Assembly: GCA_037975125.1 (NCBI GenBank)
Contig: CM075857.1
Coordinates: forward strand, 91,930,509 to 91,994,508
Source of the DNA: Latrodectus hesperus
Lineage: Eukaryota > Arthropoda > Arachnida > Araneae > Theridiidae
Direction: 5' to 3'
Length of the DNA: 64,000 nt
The translations under genes and the position numbers were made by a program. Shown here piece after piece: positions 19,401 to 31,731 of the stretch (the first letter of the stretch is position 1; every line of letters begins with the position of its first letter). The notes beneath the pieces are model-generated. The model was not told where the DNA came from and did not search any database. It saw only the letters and a list, made by a program, of their open reading frames with translations.

Positions 19401-21300
19401 CAAAATCTTATTTGTTGATGTTACTTAAGATGTAATTTGAAGTATACTTTTGTATCTTTAATAAAACTCAAGTAAAACAAATAAATAATATGTATAAGCT
19501 AATAGTTTATTATTGTAAATTATTAATAGAAGGAGATTATAATTCATTACTTTAAATATTTCAGACCCTTTAATTAAAAAATAAAGTAATTACTACAAAT
19601 TTAATTTTTTCTTTAAAATCAATATTTGAAAATTCTTTGATTCATATTATTTTGCATGAAACATTATGTTATATAATAAAATTATTTGAAAATTGATCGC
19701 GCAATCGCTTCCTCGTATATTTATAATTTTTTTGATTTAATAACATTTCATTTATTAATATTTTACACAGTCATTTTAAGTTTCAAAAATGATTTTAATT
19801 ATTTAATTTGAAAATCATTTAAAGAAAACTGAAGAATATTTTAGCAATATAAATTTTTTTTTTTGCTTTTAACCAATAAATATTTATATTTTGCCTTCTA
19901 TTGCAATGCATTATTAATTTACTTAAAAAAGTGAAATTATCTAAAAGTACGATGGTTCATTTCTGTTTTAAAATAGCATTAGAAAATAAGCTGGAATTTA
20001 ATGTCAATAAAATTTCACTTTCGGAATTGAATGTATTTACCAATAATAAAATTATATAAGAATTCAGTTTATAGACTAGTATACCAAAAACAAATAATAG
20101 AAGCAATATAAATTCAATGGAACCAAGTTTAATATTAACTAGAAAATAGTGCCTGTTATAGAAAATAAATATGAGTCTGAGTAACCTACTTTTGATATGA
20201 TTTTATAAGCAGAATATTTTTAACATTTCTCCAAATAAAGCACATAAATTATTTACTTCTATCGATCCATAACGAAAAGAAATGGATATTAACTTGAGTT
20301 CAATTAAAATAAAAAAATAAGTGATTTTATTTTTGTTAATACTACATAAATTGTCATATAAACTGTATTTATCATAGCAGATAAATAACAGATAAATGAT
20401 CATATTGAAATAGTATAACGGATAAATGATATAAAGAAAAACATTGGTGAATTTCCTTTATTATGATTAAAAAAATTCTGGTATTTCTTTTATGGCTATC
20501 ATAAATTTCTCTAATTTAAAATTTTAACAAAGAGAATCAACAAATTTTAAAGTAAATTTAATTTAAAATTTAACTTAAAATGATGCAAGTTTAAGTCTAA
20601 AATCATATGAAGTTAAATGAAAATAAAAGCTACAATTTTTTTAGTACATCAATAAATTTAATTCATGTGATTTCAATTGATCATTGTACTTTTATTCCAA
20701 CTAGAATATATAGGGATCATCTTTTAAAAGAAATACCAGGCTGAATAAATATCAGGTGCAGAAAGTACTTTATTTATTTTCTGGGAAATCGAACACACAA
20801 AGCTATTCAGAGTATCTACTTGACAGAACACAACGCAAATGGAGGATAAGTTATCCTTTGGTATTGCGAGGGCCAGATGGAAGATTTCTCTTTTTTATAC
20901 TTGGTAATTTGGCATTCGTTCTTTATCGTCTGCTCTATTGAAAAAAAAATGATCAGCCTGGCAAATTTCCAAAACTTTCAATATATTATTATCAAGTTTT
21001 GAAAGGTGAATGCACATACTTTTGGGCACAATTCATTGTTTATACTGCCGGTTTTAAAAAGCTACATGAATTTTAGCACATATATTTATTTGTTTTATCA
21101 AAACACCTTTTGGTATTTATGTGTTTTTGTTCCAGCTATTTTCATAGATTAGAAACATATTTTTAAATAGCTACCAACAAGTGATCAATGTTTGCATATT
21201 CATTGGATTATGAAATTAAGCGCAATATATATTTGTTGAAATGATGATTTAAAATCAATTTACATTGTAATGTTTATTTGCGAAGAAAGTTAAATATGTA

Positions 21301-21437
<137 letters not shown>

Positions 21438-22799
21438 TTTGCATAAAATGCAATAATATTATGGCAATCAGAGAAATATATATATTTTTTGAGAAGTGTG
21501 CTATGCTACACACATATGTGACACAAAAGCTTAGATGGAAAGCAATGAAATAAAGCGAGAGAGAAATATTCTCTAAACAAAAATGAATTTAAGAAAGTGC
21601 ACTTGATTTTGTTAGAAGATTCATTTATTGTGGTGGGGAGGGGGACTGGAATTTGGTAATTACAAAAACTGTCATTCTCTGCATAAAAAACTATTTTTTG
21701 TTTTCAGATTCATTTGAGAGTATAAAAGAAAATACTACTTCATCGTAATTTTTCTAAATTACTAATTATAAGTTTACTTCAATTTATAAAATAATATACA
21801 TTATTAACATGATAATAAAATTCTTACTTATATATTATTATATAAAAATTTTAAAAAAAATAATTTTTTAAATTTATTTACTCTAGTGCTAATTTAGATA
21901 TTTTTTAATTTTGTGTGTGAAAAATAAATTTATTATTTAAATTTGCAAAGAGAATGATTTAGAAAATATTGTTATTATATGGTTAGAAAATTTATAAGCT
22001 TTGACGTATCACAAAAGGGAAAACCAAGAAAACCTTCAGTCAAAATAAATGTAGATGCTGAAAGTACAGACACATCTCTTTTGGGAATCACTGACAGCAA
22101 ATGGCTTGGATTGGAACTCAAAAATTAAACTCTGAAGAGGAATTTCAATTCTAAGTCAGTCATGCTCCAGCAAATTTAAATAATAAATTTAAATTTAATG
22201 AGAAAATGACGCCCACGGCCCATGAAGGGGTTAAACAATTGTAAGTTCTTTAGAAACCATTGAAAAAAGTCTTCTATTTTAGTCCATTGGAAAATTTTTG
22301 AAGAAATGCTTGTTTTGTGCAACTGATCAATTCAATTCTGTAGGAAATTAGTTATTTATTTTTGATACAGCTTTTGTTTATTGATAAGTAAATAATCTAT
22401 TCTCTGATTTACATTCATACATATTTATGAAAAAGAATGTCTGTAATTTTTAGAAATTTGTAAAAAGGTTTACATTTGAAATAAATTTAACTTTATGTAT
22501 TTCTCAAACTTTATTCAGACTTTGTCAGATGTCCATTCTTTATTTATAGAGGAACATTAATAAATGTCGTTTTTTCTTAAAAAATATTTTAAATTAATGC
22601 ATTTCTGTTCGTTTAAAATTTAACACAAATTTTTAGGTATTAGAAGATTACTTGCTTAATTTAACATTAAGAAAAACCATTTGAATTTGAAATCAATTTA
22701 TTCAGCTTAAACTATTATCCACTACTTTAGGAACGCATTTCTGTTCATAATCTTGTATAAGTAAACAAAGTTCCTAATGCTCAGTAGTTTCCTGTAAGT

Positions 22800-23130
22800 T
22801 AAGCAAAGTGAACTCTGTTCGCGAGCAGCAACATGGAGGGTGACCATGTTCCCTCTGACTAAGTTGCTTAAGTGATGTGGGTTGGCTTTCATTCACGTTA
22901 ATCTATGACATTCCAAGCTCTTTCTCTTAGTGTGGCGAGAAGGGTGCCAACTTATGTGTCTACATCGTTACTTGATGGTGGTTCAAAATTACGAAGTGCT
23001 ATGTGAAAGGCGAGCATTCCAAATCGGTAAAAATGTATTTGAGGGTGCCTCTTGGCGAGATTGGCGATTTTTGTTTGGCGCCACTCCTGTTCGCGCGGAA
23101 CGCTGTGCAAACAGTAATGGCGGCTAAAAC
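22800..23130. other. GC- and CpG-richer unassigned segment
   Basis: This segment stands out from its surroundings by composition, with clusters such as GTTCGCGAGCAGC and GTTCGCGCGGAACGC. Overlapping ORFs occur on both strands (22930-23127 plus, 22952-23134 minus), and neither translation is recognised. It may be part of a transposon or LTR, or a regulatory segment of a nearby gene. A partly similar stretch in inverted orientation (ATCGCC...GGCACCCT) seems to occur at 23385-23445, across the hairpin at 23247-23306. Confidence 0.35.
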
Positions 23131-23190
23131 ACAATGAAATTTCAAAAATAATGCAGTAAGCATATAAAAAAAGAAAAAATATATATCACT

Positions 23191-23250
23191 TTATTTTGCT
23201 GGAATTATCTTTATTTTGCTGGAATTATCTTTATTTTGCTGGAATTATCT
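23191..23250. repeat. Three exact copies of a 20-bp unit
   Basis: The unit TTATTTTGCTGGAATTATCT occurs at 23191-23210, 23211-23230 and 23231-23250 without a change. The last copy overlaps the first arm of the adjoining hairpin. Confidence 0.97.
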
Positions 23251-23306
23251 GTAGGTGCTATTAGAGAATTTGAGGTACACAGAATTCTCTAATAGCACCT
23301 ACAGAT
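23247..23306. repeat. 24-bp perfect inverted repeat, 12-base loop
   Basis: Arms at 23247-23270 and 23283-23306 (starting ATCTGTAGGTGCTATTAG) are exact reverse complements. They are not AT-only, so chance pairing is unlikely. No coding sequence or terminator context is seen. Confidence 0.95.
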
Positions 23307-24154
23307 ATTGCTTAAATTTATCCTGAGAAGAAAACCAATCAGAACCGTGAATGGATTTCAAAATAACATTTAGGGTTACCATAAATAGAATAACATCGCC
23401 CATCTTGGCGATAAACTTGGTGAGAATTCAAGGGGCACCCTGAAGTGTAGTCTAACCTTCCAAATCAGTTAATCGTAGGTGCAGTCCAAACTTCGCGACT
23501 CTGCCATGTATGTAAGTATGTAAATAAACAAATACAAGCTGAAAATTTTGTGAAAAGTTTTTCTAGGCCAATATTTTAGAATTAAAGTAAAATGAATTAA
23601 CTACATTTTTGTATGAAAATGAGATTTGTTTTACCTGTAGGGTGATGGTAATTGGATGGGAAAGATTACAGTTCTCTTAAACAGGTATTTGTGAAATCAA
23701 TATGTGACCAAGTCAAAAAATGCCATATTGAGAAGTAATATATTTTTAAAGTAATTTCTATATAATTCTATGTCTCTAAATGAATGACGTATAGCATGAA
23801 AAAGTGAGTACCAGCTGAAATGTCAACCCCTACACTCAATGTCTATCCGAATTTAGCAGATTCGAAAGGCAAAAGAAAACAATTAGTAATCAATTAAAAT
23901 TATCTAACTGAATTTAAACATAATCTTCTGCTATAATATGACAAAGATAGTTATTATAATACGTATGTGTGTGAAGGATGTTAAAAATAGCACCATTACC
24001 ATAGTTTTCATATCTTTTTTAATTATTGTCTGAATCTATGAAATTAAAATTCTTTTTCTGATATTTGAATTACATTCCTGGGCTGTTATTTCTTTAGATT
24101 AACATGGAATTGTTTGAATTAGATTCCTCGAGAGCTTCAATAATAATTTCAAGA
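23307..24154. other. AT-rich DNA without recognised genes
   Basis: The first 200 bases are somewhat GC-richer and may belong with the 22.8-23.1-kb segment. The rest shows nothing that can be supported. Confidence 0.5.
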
Positions 24155-24162
24155 AAGAGAAG

Positions 24163-24410
24163 GGCACATTTGCCGTATAATCCATGATTCCAAATTCTGA
24201 ATTTTATTGGCGATGAAAAAATGATGCCAAGATCGTGACGTGCGTGATAACGTAAATGCTAGGGTTACCAAAATAGAATTTACTGCATAATTCTTATAGG
24301 TATCCATATGTTTGACGTTATAAAAATGGGGTTGCCAGATACATAAGAAAATCCGCCAAAATATCACCAATCTCAGAATTAGGCATCCTGGATTATACGG
24401 CACCTGTGCC
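24163..24410. mobile_element. 248-bp MITE, copy 1, with 8-bp TSD
   Basis: The ends are inverted repeats of about 38 bases with a few mismatches. The left end reads GGCACA, two bases, then TGCCGTATAATCCA and AATTCTGA; the right end is its complement, finishing TGGATTATACGGCA-CC-TGTGCC. The identical octamer AAGAGAAG flanks it at 24155-24162 and 24411-24418. An 8-bp duplication is typical of hAT, P and Merlin-type cut-and-paste transposons, but the GGCACA terminus does not let me choose a superfamily. There is no transposase, so it is non-autonomous. The 87-codon minus-strand ORF across it is not conserved in copy 2. Confidence 0.85.
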
Positions 24411-24418
24411 AAGAGAAG

Positions 24419-27110
24419 TTAAAACAAAATATAAATCTATTGTAATAATTTGTATTTAGATTTATTATGTGTGGTTTCGAAATCATTACTATAAATTATG
24501 ATAGTGTGGTTAATGTGATATGTTCACAGCTCCTTGTTTATTCCAGCATAAACCCTAATTCAAGAGACCATTTTTGTAATTTTGAACCACGGTAAACTGT
24601 AGAGGTTGGTTCTAAAGTTGAAAATATTATCTCTTTTCTAGTCCAGAAAAATTGACGCTAAGGAAATTTTAGTATCCACAAATCTTCCCTTAATGAATGC
24701 TTTCAACTGGACCAGATATTGAAGACAATATTTGCTGGCCATGAGACCAACACCTAGTACCATGAAACCATCGATTAAAAAACATCTTTATAATTTACAG
24801 TTAAAAACATGAATATCTCTGAATTATTTCACTTTTAGAAATATGGTGTATTCAAAGAATGTATGGTGTAGAAATATGGTGTATTCAAATTAGAATACAG
24901 TAATAGTTTCTGTTGCGTATTACCAACCGGAGTCACGCTAATCATAATCAATTGCTTGATAAATTTTAATCAAGTTTTTTAACGAGATCGACATCTAAGC
25001 CGGCGTCAACTTCTCCACAAAAAACAGCTATGAAAAATAGTAAAAATTTCCAAAAATAAAATTTGTCTTATAACAATTATACTTAATTTTCATTAAAATA
25101 ATGGTTGAAGTGGAACAAAGTCACTATATTTTTGAATTTAAAAATGTTTTTTTATGATACATGATAACTTTAAATATAGAACCACCACTTTTATGTTTTC
25201 AAATTGAATATAATTTCAAATTTAGAAAGAAAGTATGGCATTATTATTTTGAAATTTCAAATTACCAATTGCTACATATTTTAAAATATGTTGAAAAAGG
25301 ATAGTGATATATTCCAGAAAACAAGATGTTAAAAATATGCTTTTATATAAAGAAATAAAGAAAAAGTTGTCCTGGGAATATAAATTTTCTATTTATTTTC
25401 TGATGAATAAAACATGATGTGACTAAAATGAGACTTCAAAATCAAGACAAGTTTTCAAATACCAAACGGAATATCAAACATATATTTTATTTATAAAAGT
25501 TATTTAAGTTCCATCTCTCATAATAAAATAACTTTCAAATCTAGGGAATTTTATACTGAAGAATGTTTTGATAAAAGCGTATAGCAAAGATACTATACTC
25601 GTATTTTCTTACCTTTTTTCATTGAACATATTACCAAATGAAGTAACATATTTTCTCTTAATTCCGTAACATTGATTAATTTGTATCATTGATAATTCAG
25701 TTCCATTTTTATAATTACATCATACTTGCGCTACTTCAATTTCGAAATGATTCGAAGTTCTAGTTTGTTCGTAGTGGAAGTTGTACCTATAAACTGTTCA
25801 TTTGAAGCGTAGGTCTCAAATCACACAATTAAATTCTCTTAAATGTGCTTGTAAAATGTTAAAGCACATATTTTAAAAATGAACAGAGATTTTCCCGTTA
25901 AATCTAGTTAGAAAACTAGCTCAGTTTAACATGCGAAAAATTATAAAAAAATGCATTTCCCTATTAAATGAAACTAAAAATTTCAAAATTAATTCCTCAA
26001 ATTATCACACGTTATTAAACATTTAATTATACTATATTATACATAAATAAAATGTATAATTTCCTTATTAAATACGATTAGGAAATTTCAATTTAAGGTT
26101 AGCACTTCTTATCACATATAAAAAGTTTATTAACACACTGACTGCCAATTACGCGCTTGCTCGAATGTTGTGTTATCATAAAGGAGCCAATCACGTACTG
26201 GCACTTGATGTAAAATGATGTCTCAGTTCCCAATCACGCGTGACGTAGGAATTTTTTTTTATTCATTTTTCAGTTTTTTTGGTATGGCATGAAGGAGCTT
26301 GAACAATCTGAGGTATCTCCTAATTATATTTTATTTGTATTGTATTATTTGTAAATTGTATTTCCTACTATAAGTCTGTTGGCAACTGGGTACTACAAAG
26401 AAATAGCTCTCAATCTAATTCTAGTGATTAACAGGCCATGTATATTAAAGAAAAAGATAAAAAATGTTCTTTAAATATAGAAATCAATTTGTAGTTATTC
26501 AAATTAAATCGGTTTATTTTTATATGAAAATTCTATAAAGCAGTATCATGGGATTTCCTTAAAAACGAAATTTAAAAAAATAGATCAAGCTCTTCAAATT
26601 AGCTTTATGTATATATTAGCTTTAATATTATGTATATTTAAGTATAAAGCACAATTTTTCCTATTAAGTTAAGGAAAGATATTTAGACCTAGCTATTCAA
26701 TGAACTCTACTTGTCACATATATGAAAAGTATAAAAAAATAAGAAAAAATTTCCTTATAAATAAACTTAGAAAGTTAAACAAATTTTATAATAATGATGA
26801 AAATGAAGTAAAGATAATATTTTGAAAAAAAATCTAAACAAACATTTTTTAAAGCAAAAGCTAGTTAGTTTAAGAAATTGGTAAAGTTCTAATTGATGAA
26901 TGTTTTTGAATTTTCACTGTAAATGTCAGGCCTTTCAAAGGTAGCCCAATGAATAAGAAACTAATCATATTTAAATTAGTTCTTACCTACCTATCTTATT
27001 CGATGGTTTTAATAAAAATAATTATATAAAACTTAAAATCTTTTTACTTGTGTTTATTTTAATATATTGAAATAATTATGAATATATATTGTATATACCC
27101 ATACTTTTGT
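24419..27110. other. AT-rich DNA without recognised genes
   Basis: No gene is recognised. A CpG-containing patch at about 26130-26250 (ACTGACTGCCAATTACGCG) follows a TTAA and slightly resembles some piggyBac-type ends, but no partner end was found. Confidence 0.55.
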
Positions 27111-27124
27111 AAATAGATGAAATA

Positions 27125-27343
27125 CTATTATTTCATTATCGAATTATCTTTTTAAGAAATATTAAATATCTACCTCTCACATTGTGTTAGGCAATTTTCG
27201 TTAAACTGCCAATTATCTCAAATGCAATTTTAAGAATGTTGAAGATAGGGTTTTAAAAGAGAAAGTATCAAATATGAAGTAAAAATTTATTGACATTTTT
27301 ATCCATAATATGGGATAAATTTCCTCTAAAGTATTCGACACAT
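27125..27343 (+). repeat. Old dispersed repeat, copy carrying a MITE
   Basis: Paralogue of 19170-19400. Alignment continues up to GTATTCGACACAT, where MITE copy 2 begins, and appears to resume after it (TATTAAAG versus TTCTAAAG in the 19-kb copy). Confidence 0.5.
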
Positions 27344-27598
27344 GATACTGATGCAGTATAATCCAAGATTGCAAATTCTGAATTTTTTTGGCGATGAAGA
27401 AATATTGACAAGATGACGTATTGTGACGTGCGTGATGACGTTAATAATAGGGTTGCCAAAATAAAATTTTCTGCATAATTCTTATAGGTTTCCATCTCTA
27501 TGACACTATAAAAACCAGGCTGCTAGTTAGATAAGAAATTTCGCCTAAAAGTCACCAAACTCAGAAGTTAGCATGCTGGATTATACGGCATCTGTGCC
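27344..27598. mobile_element. 255-bp MITE, copy 2
   Basis: Aligns throughout with copy 1 at 24.2 kb. Shared words include TATAATCCA, GGCGATGAA, TGACGTGCGTGAT, AGGGTT(A/G)CCAAAATA, CATAATTCTTATAGGT and GGATTATACGGCA. The inverted ends pair, but the left end has decayed (GATACTGATGCAGTATAATCC's first bases versus GGCACAGATGCCG). The flanking octamers CGACACAT and GGGCATAT agree at five of eight positions, fitting an aged duplication. It encodes nothing conserved. Confidence 0.8.
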
Positions 27599-27606
27599 GG
27601 GCATAT

Positions 27607-28839
27607 TATTAAAGATACATTTTGTTTGCTTACGAAATTTTAGATTCAATTTCTTTTTAAGTTTTATTTTGTTGATTAAGCAAATTTGAAGTTTTTGAAA
27701 AAAGTGGTGTGAATAATAAGAAACCATTAAGCAATTATTCACAAACAATGTAAAAGTTCACTATTTTCTTAAAAATTTCTGTCAGTTTAGTCCAATAAAT
27801 TCAGCAAAGACAATGTAATTTTCCTTTATATTTAGTTTTTGTAAAGTATTTTAAATTATATTTCAAATATTTTTTTTATTTAAATAAAGAACATATGGAT
27901 TATTTTTGTCATAAAATATTTATTTAAAAAAAATCAATTTACTTAATGGATTTTATGAAAGGCCCTTATACATTTTAAAAATAATTTTTATCTTCAATTA
28001 CAAACAATTTGTAAAAATCAGTAAAATATATTGCCAAAACATTATATAGAGTGAAGATATACTCTCCAATAAAAGAAAGAGTTTGTGAAATAGTATTTAG
28101 AATAAATGTATATCTTTTAATTAATTTAATGTATGTCTTCTTAAATTCTTTTTTTTTCGAATTGAAATACACATATCATATAAATAAGGAACAATAAAAA
28201 ATATTGTTTTGAATGTATAATACTTGAAATAAATGATAAATGCAATGTAACAGTAAAAAGATAACATTAAATGTTCCTTAGACAAATAGTTTGGGATTGC
28301 ATTTCATACCTTAAAGCTTTTAAAGCTTAAACTTTTTCATTTGGAGTGATCAATATCCCCAAATATATTTTATAAAATATTTAATTATTATATCTACTAC
28401 ACATCAAATAATTGTATTAAAATAAAATTATTCATATCATTAACTGTTAACTGTGTATACTACATAGTATAAAAATTTTAAAAAAAACACTTATTTTCAC
28501 AAAAAAATTATTTTTCTGTAGATAAGGGGAGATATATTATCACAATTAAAAAAAACTTAAATAAAAAACACATAAAAAACTGATCGTAAAAATAGAGCAG
28601 TTTATAAACTGATAATATCCTAGAAACCCGAATACATGGTTGGCCTTTCTTGAAACCTATTACCGCGGTATTGTTGAAATGTGACAGGTCTGAACAACCT
28701 GCCAGTATGTGCAATTAGATTATTTTCATCAACATAAAAAATCCAATATATCATTCGTAACGAGTGAATTAAACTTTAGTTGTTGATACTTGAAATTACC
28801 CATGGAAATATTTACATAGTTGGTTGTTTACTGTATGGC
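27607..28839. other. AT-rich DNA without recognised genes
   Basis: Short low-complexity ORFs only. A GC-richer patch at about 28615-28710 has no recognised match. Confidence 0.6.
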
Positions 28840-28988
28840 CACTTTTTTATACCAAGATTAATTCAACAGGGATATATAATTTGAAATGGATTCAAGTTAT
28901 AGTCAACAACACAGCTAGAGTTGGGTGTCGAACTCACAAATTATTTCACTAATGAGAGATCGAGCTATTTATAGAGCGATCGTCATTT
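28840..28988 (-). mobile_element. SINE-1 copy c (diverged)
   Basis: The minus strand shows a decayed tRNA-like head with a B-box-like GAGTTCGACACCC, then a body that follows the SINE-1 order: CTTGAATCCATTTCAAATTATA and later GTTGAATTAATC-like words. It is the most diverged of the three copies (others near 0.3 and 38.5 kb). Ends are approximate. Confidence 0.5.
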
Positions 28989-30003
28989 AGCAACCATTAT
29001 TGGTATTATTTGAATAATTAATTTTATATTATTATGACATCTAGTTATTTACTACATTCAATTACTCAAAACTAAAAAATAAAATCATTACTTATTAAAT
29101 TGAAAACAATATAATTTGAGTGAGAAATACTGAATTTGAGTCTAATTACTCTACACATATTTTTTAAATTTACTTATCAACTTTAATATCCATGTTTAAA
29201 CTTAAACAAGGTGCTAAAAACAGAATTTGCATAAATAAATATCTTCATCTACTGCTTTGAGGTCCTTATTTGTAAACTGGAATTACTTTTTCATATTTTC
29301 ACTTCCAAGTAATGTGTATTATCTCGAATGCTTTTAATATATCAAACAAATTATTGTCTGTGAAAAAAGATTATCTGTAATGTCACCGACAGGTTTCTGC
29401 GTAGTAATAGGTTATATGTGTTTGACAGTAAGTAATATTCAACACAGTATAAAATTTGAAAGCCTTCTTTCTGTAAAAAGCTTTTTTTTTTTTACAAAAG
29501 AGCTTTTTTTGTCAGGTTTGGAAATACTCTTTATGTAAATTTTAAATTATTTTGTAACATAAATACTATTTAATCACTTCAATCATACTCTTTCTGCTAT
29601 TTATTGGTTTTCCAGAAATAAATGATTAAATTAATATAATTCATTTAAAAATACATGATTCTTACATTTGTTGTTTTAAATTTAACATTAAGATAATACT
29701 TTAAATATGAATTCTTTAAAATTTTTTAAAAATTTCAAAACTTTTAAAATTTGTTTTGAGTAGTGAGTTGAGAGTAAGATTTAAATTTTGACATTAATGT
29801 GTTATTTAAAATAAATATTGTTTTAAAAATTTAATAATAAATATATATAACTTCTTCGCATATTTTAAAATAACAATGAAATTATTTCAATTCAGTCAGC
29901 GAATAACATTTTCGCTTCTCTCAATTCTGTATAAGAGTAAGAAAATCCAATATTATATTATAATATTTAAATCTTTATTAGCACACTAGAATTGCATATT
30001 CAG
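28989..30003. other. AT-rich DNA without recognised genes
   Basis: Nothing supported beyond AT-rich sequence. Confidence 0.6.
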
Positions 30004-30128
30004 TTAAATTAAGTAATTTCTAATTTAAGAGCTTTAAATTCAGTTTTATTATATCCAACAACAATGATTGCTGTTGGATATAATAGAACTGAATTTAAAG
30101 CGCTTAAATTAAAAATTATTTAATTTAA
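30004..30128. repeat. 57-bp near-perfect inverted repeat
   Basis: Arms at 30004-30060 and 30072-30128 pair with about four or five mismatches around an 11-base loop. The inner part TATTATATCCAACA / TGTTGGATATAATA is exact. It could be a small fold-back transposon or an old inverted duplication. Confidence 0.9.
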
Positions 30129-31526
30129 ATTAATCATATAATCCAGCAATAAGGACTAACTACATTAAAATCGCAATGAGAAAAATAGTCCATTAACTTT
30201 ATTTATTATCACATTTAATATTTCATTTCTTTTTAGATCAATTAATAAAGTTAAAAATACACCCTATCTTACATTTTTGCATTGATGTATACTTTTTGGT
30301 AGTATATCTAAAATCTAATATTTTGATATGAGATTAAGGATTTTTTGAGAATAAAAAATATTGTTTATAACAAGATAAATAATGTTATTATATTTATTTG
30401 CCTAGTATAGTGAGCTATATTAATTCCGCAGTATTAGAAATGTAAATTGATTTCATTATTTAATACCTTAATTAAACTTTTTATCGATAATCTAAATTAA
30501 TTTGGTTTGAAGCAAATTTATTAATTTCCGTACTATTTAAACAAAATTTATGTTTATTACATAGAAGGAAAACTCTAAAATTATTGCAATAAAATATATA
30601 AATTAATTTTTACAAGAAGGCAGAATTTGATCTTAATTAACTTGTATAATTTGTATGTGTGAGTAATTGTTTCTTATTTATTCTCAACACGAAATACATT
30701 CAAACCGCAATATAAAATAATCTGTAGTTTATGATTTAAACTCGAAACGTAAAAAATATAATGCTTTTTTAAGGTATTGCACACAATTGCGTAAATTTCA
30801 TTTAAAATATATATATTAGCAATAAAATATGGCTTTTTATTTCATTGAAATATTATAATTAATATATTTTATTGCAAATAAAAACAATCTATATTTTGCT
30901 TATTTACAGTTGAATTTAAAATTCAAAAAGGTCAGTTTCCCATTGTAATATAAAAAAAAGCACAGGTTTACAATAAATATTTTCAGTTTTGACGTTCTTA
31001 ATCAAAATGAGTTAATAATATCCAATTGATAAAATCCAGAAACTTAAATAATTTAAAAGATATATACTTACCCTGCAATATCTGAATTAATATATATTTT
31101 TTGATCAATTGAAAATTATTTCACTGGCATTGTCCTATTTACCTCATTAAAATTGTGCACTCTCTTTCTTGATGGAAATTAAGAATTATGGACAAAGGAA
31201 TGCAGCATTTTAGAAAAATCTGACCCCAATTGTATTTCTTTATATTCCAAATTGATTCAACAATTCCAATTACTTTCCTGGAAACTCAAATACGAATCCA
31301 ATAAGATTTGCGAAAGGGCTAGACAGTTAAGCCCAAAATAGCTTGAAAGGAACACGAAATAACCGAACAAAAATGGCTTTTCTTGTCAAGGAAATTCTGT
31401 GTTCGATAGAAATTAAATTTTTTCCTTGAGAAAGGAATTTGTTACTACATCTGTACTGCACCTTATAATAAATTATATGTTCTTATAAATATCTGATAAT
31501 GTTATTAATAGTATACATGTAACGGA

Positions 31527-31731
<205 letters not shown>

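Noticed and set aside
26130..26250. piggyBac-like terminus after a TTAA
   Set aside because: No matching inverted end and no transposase sequence nearby.
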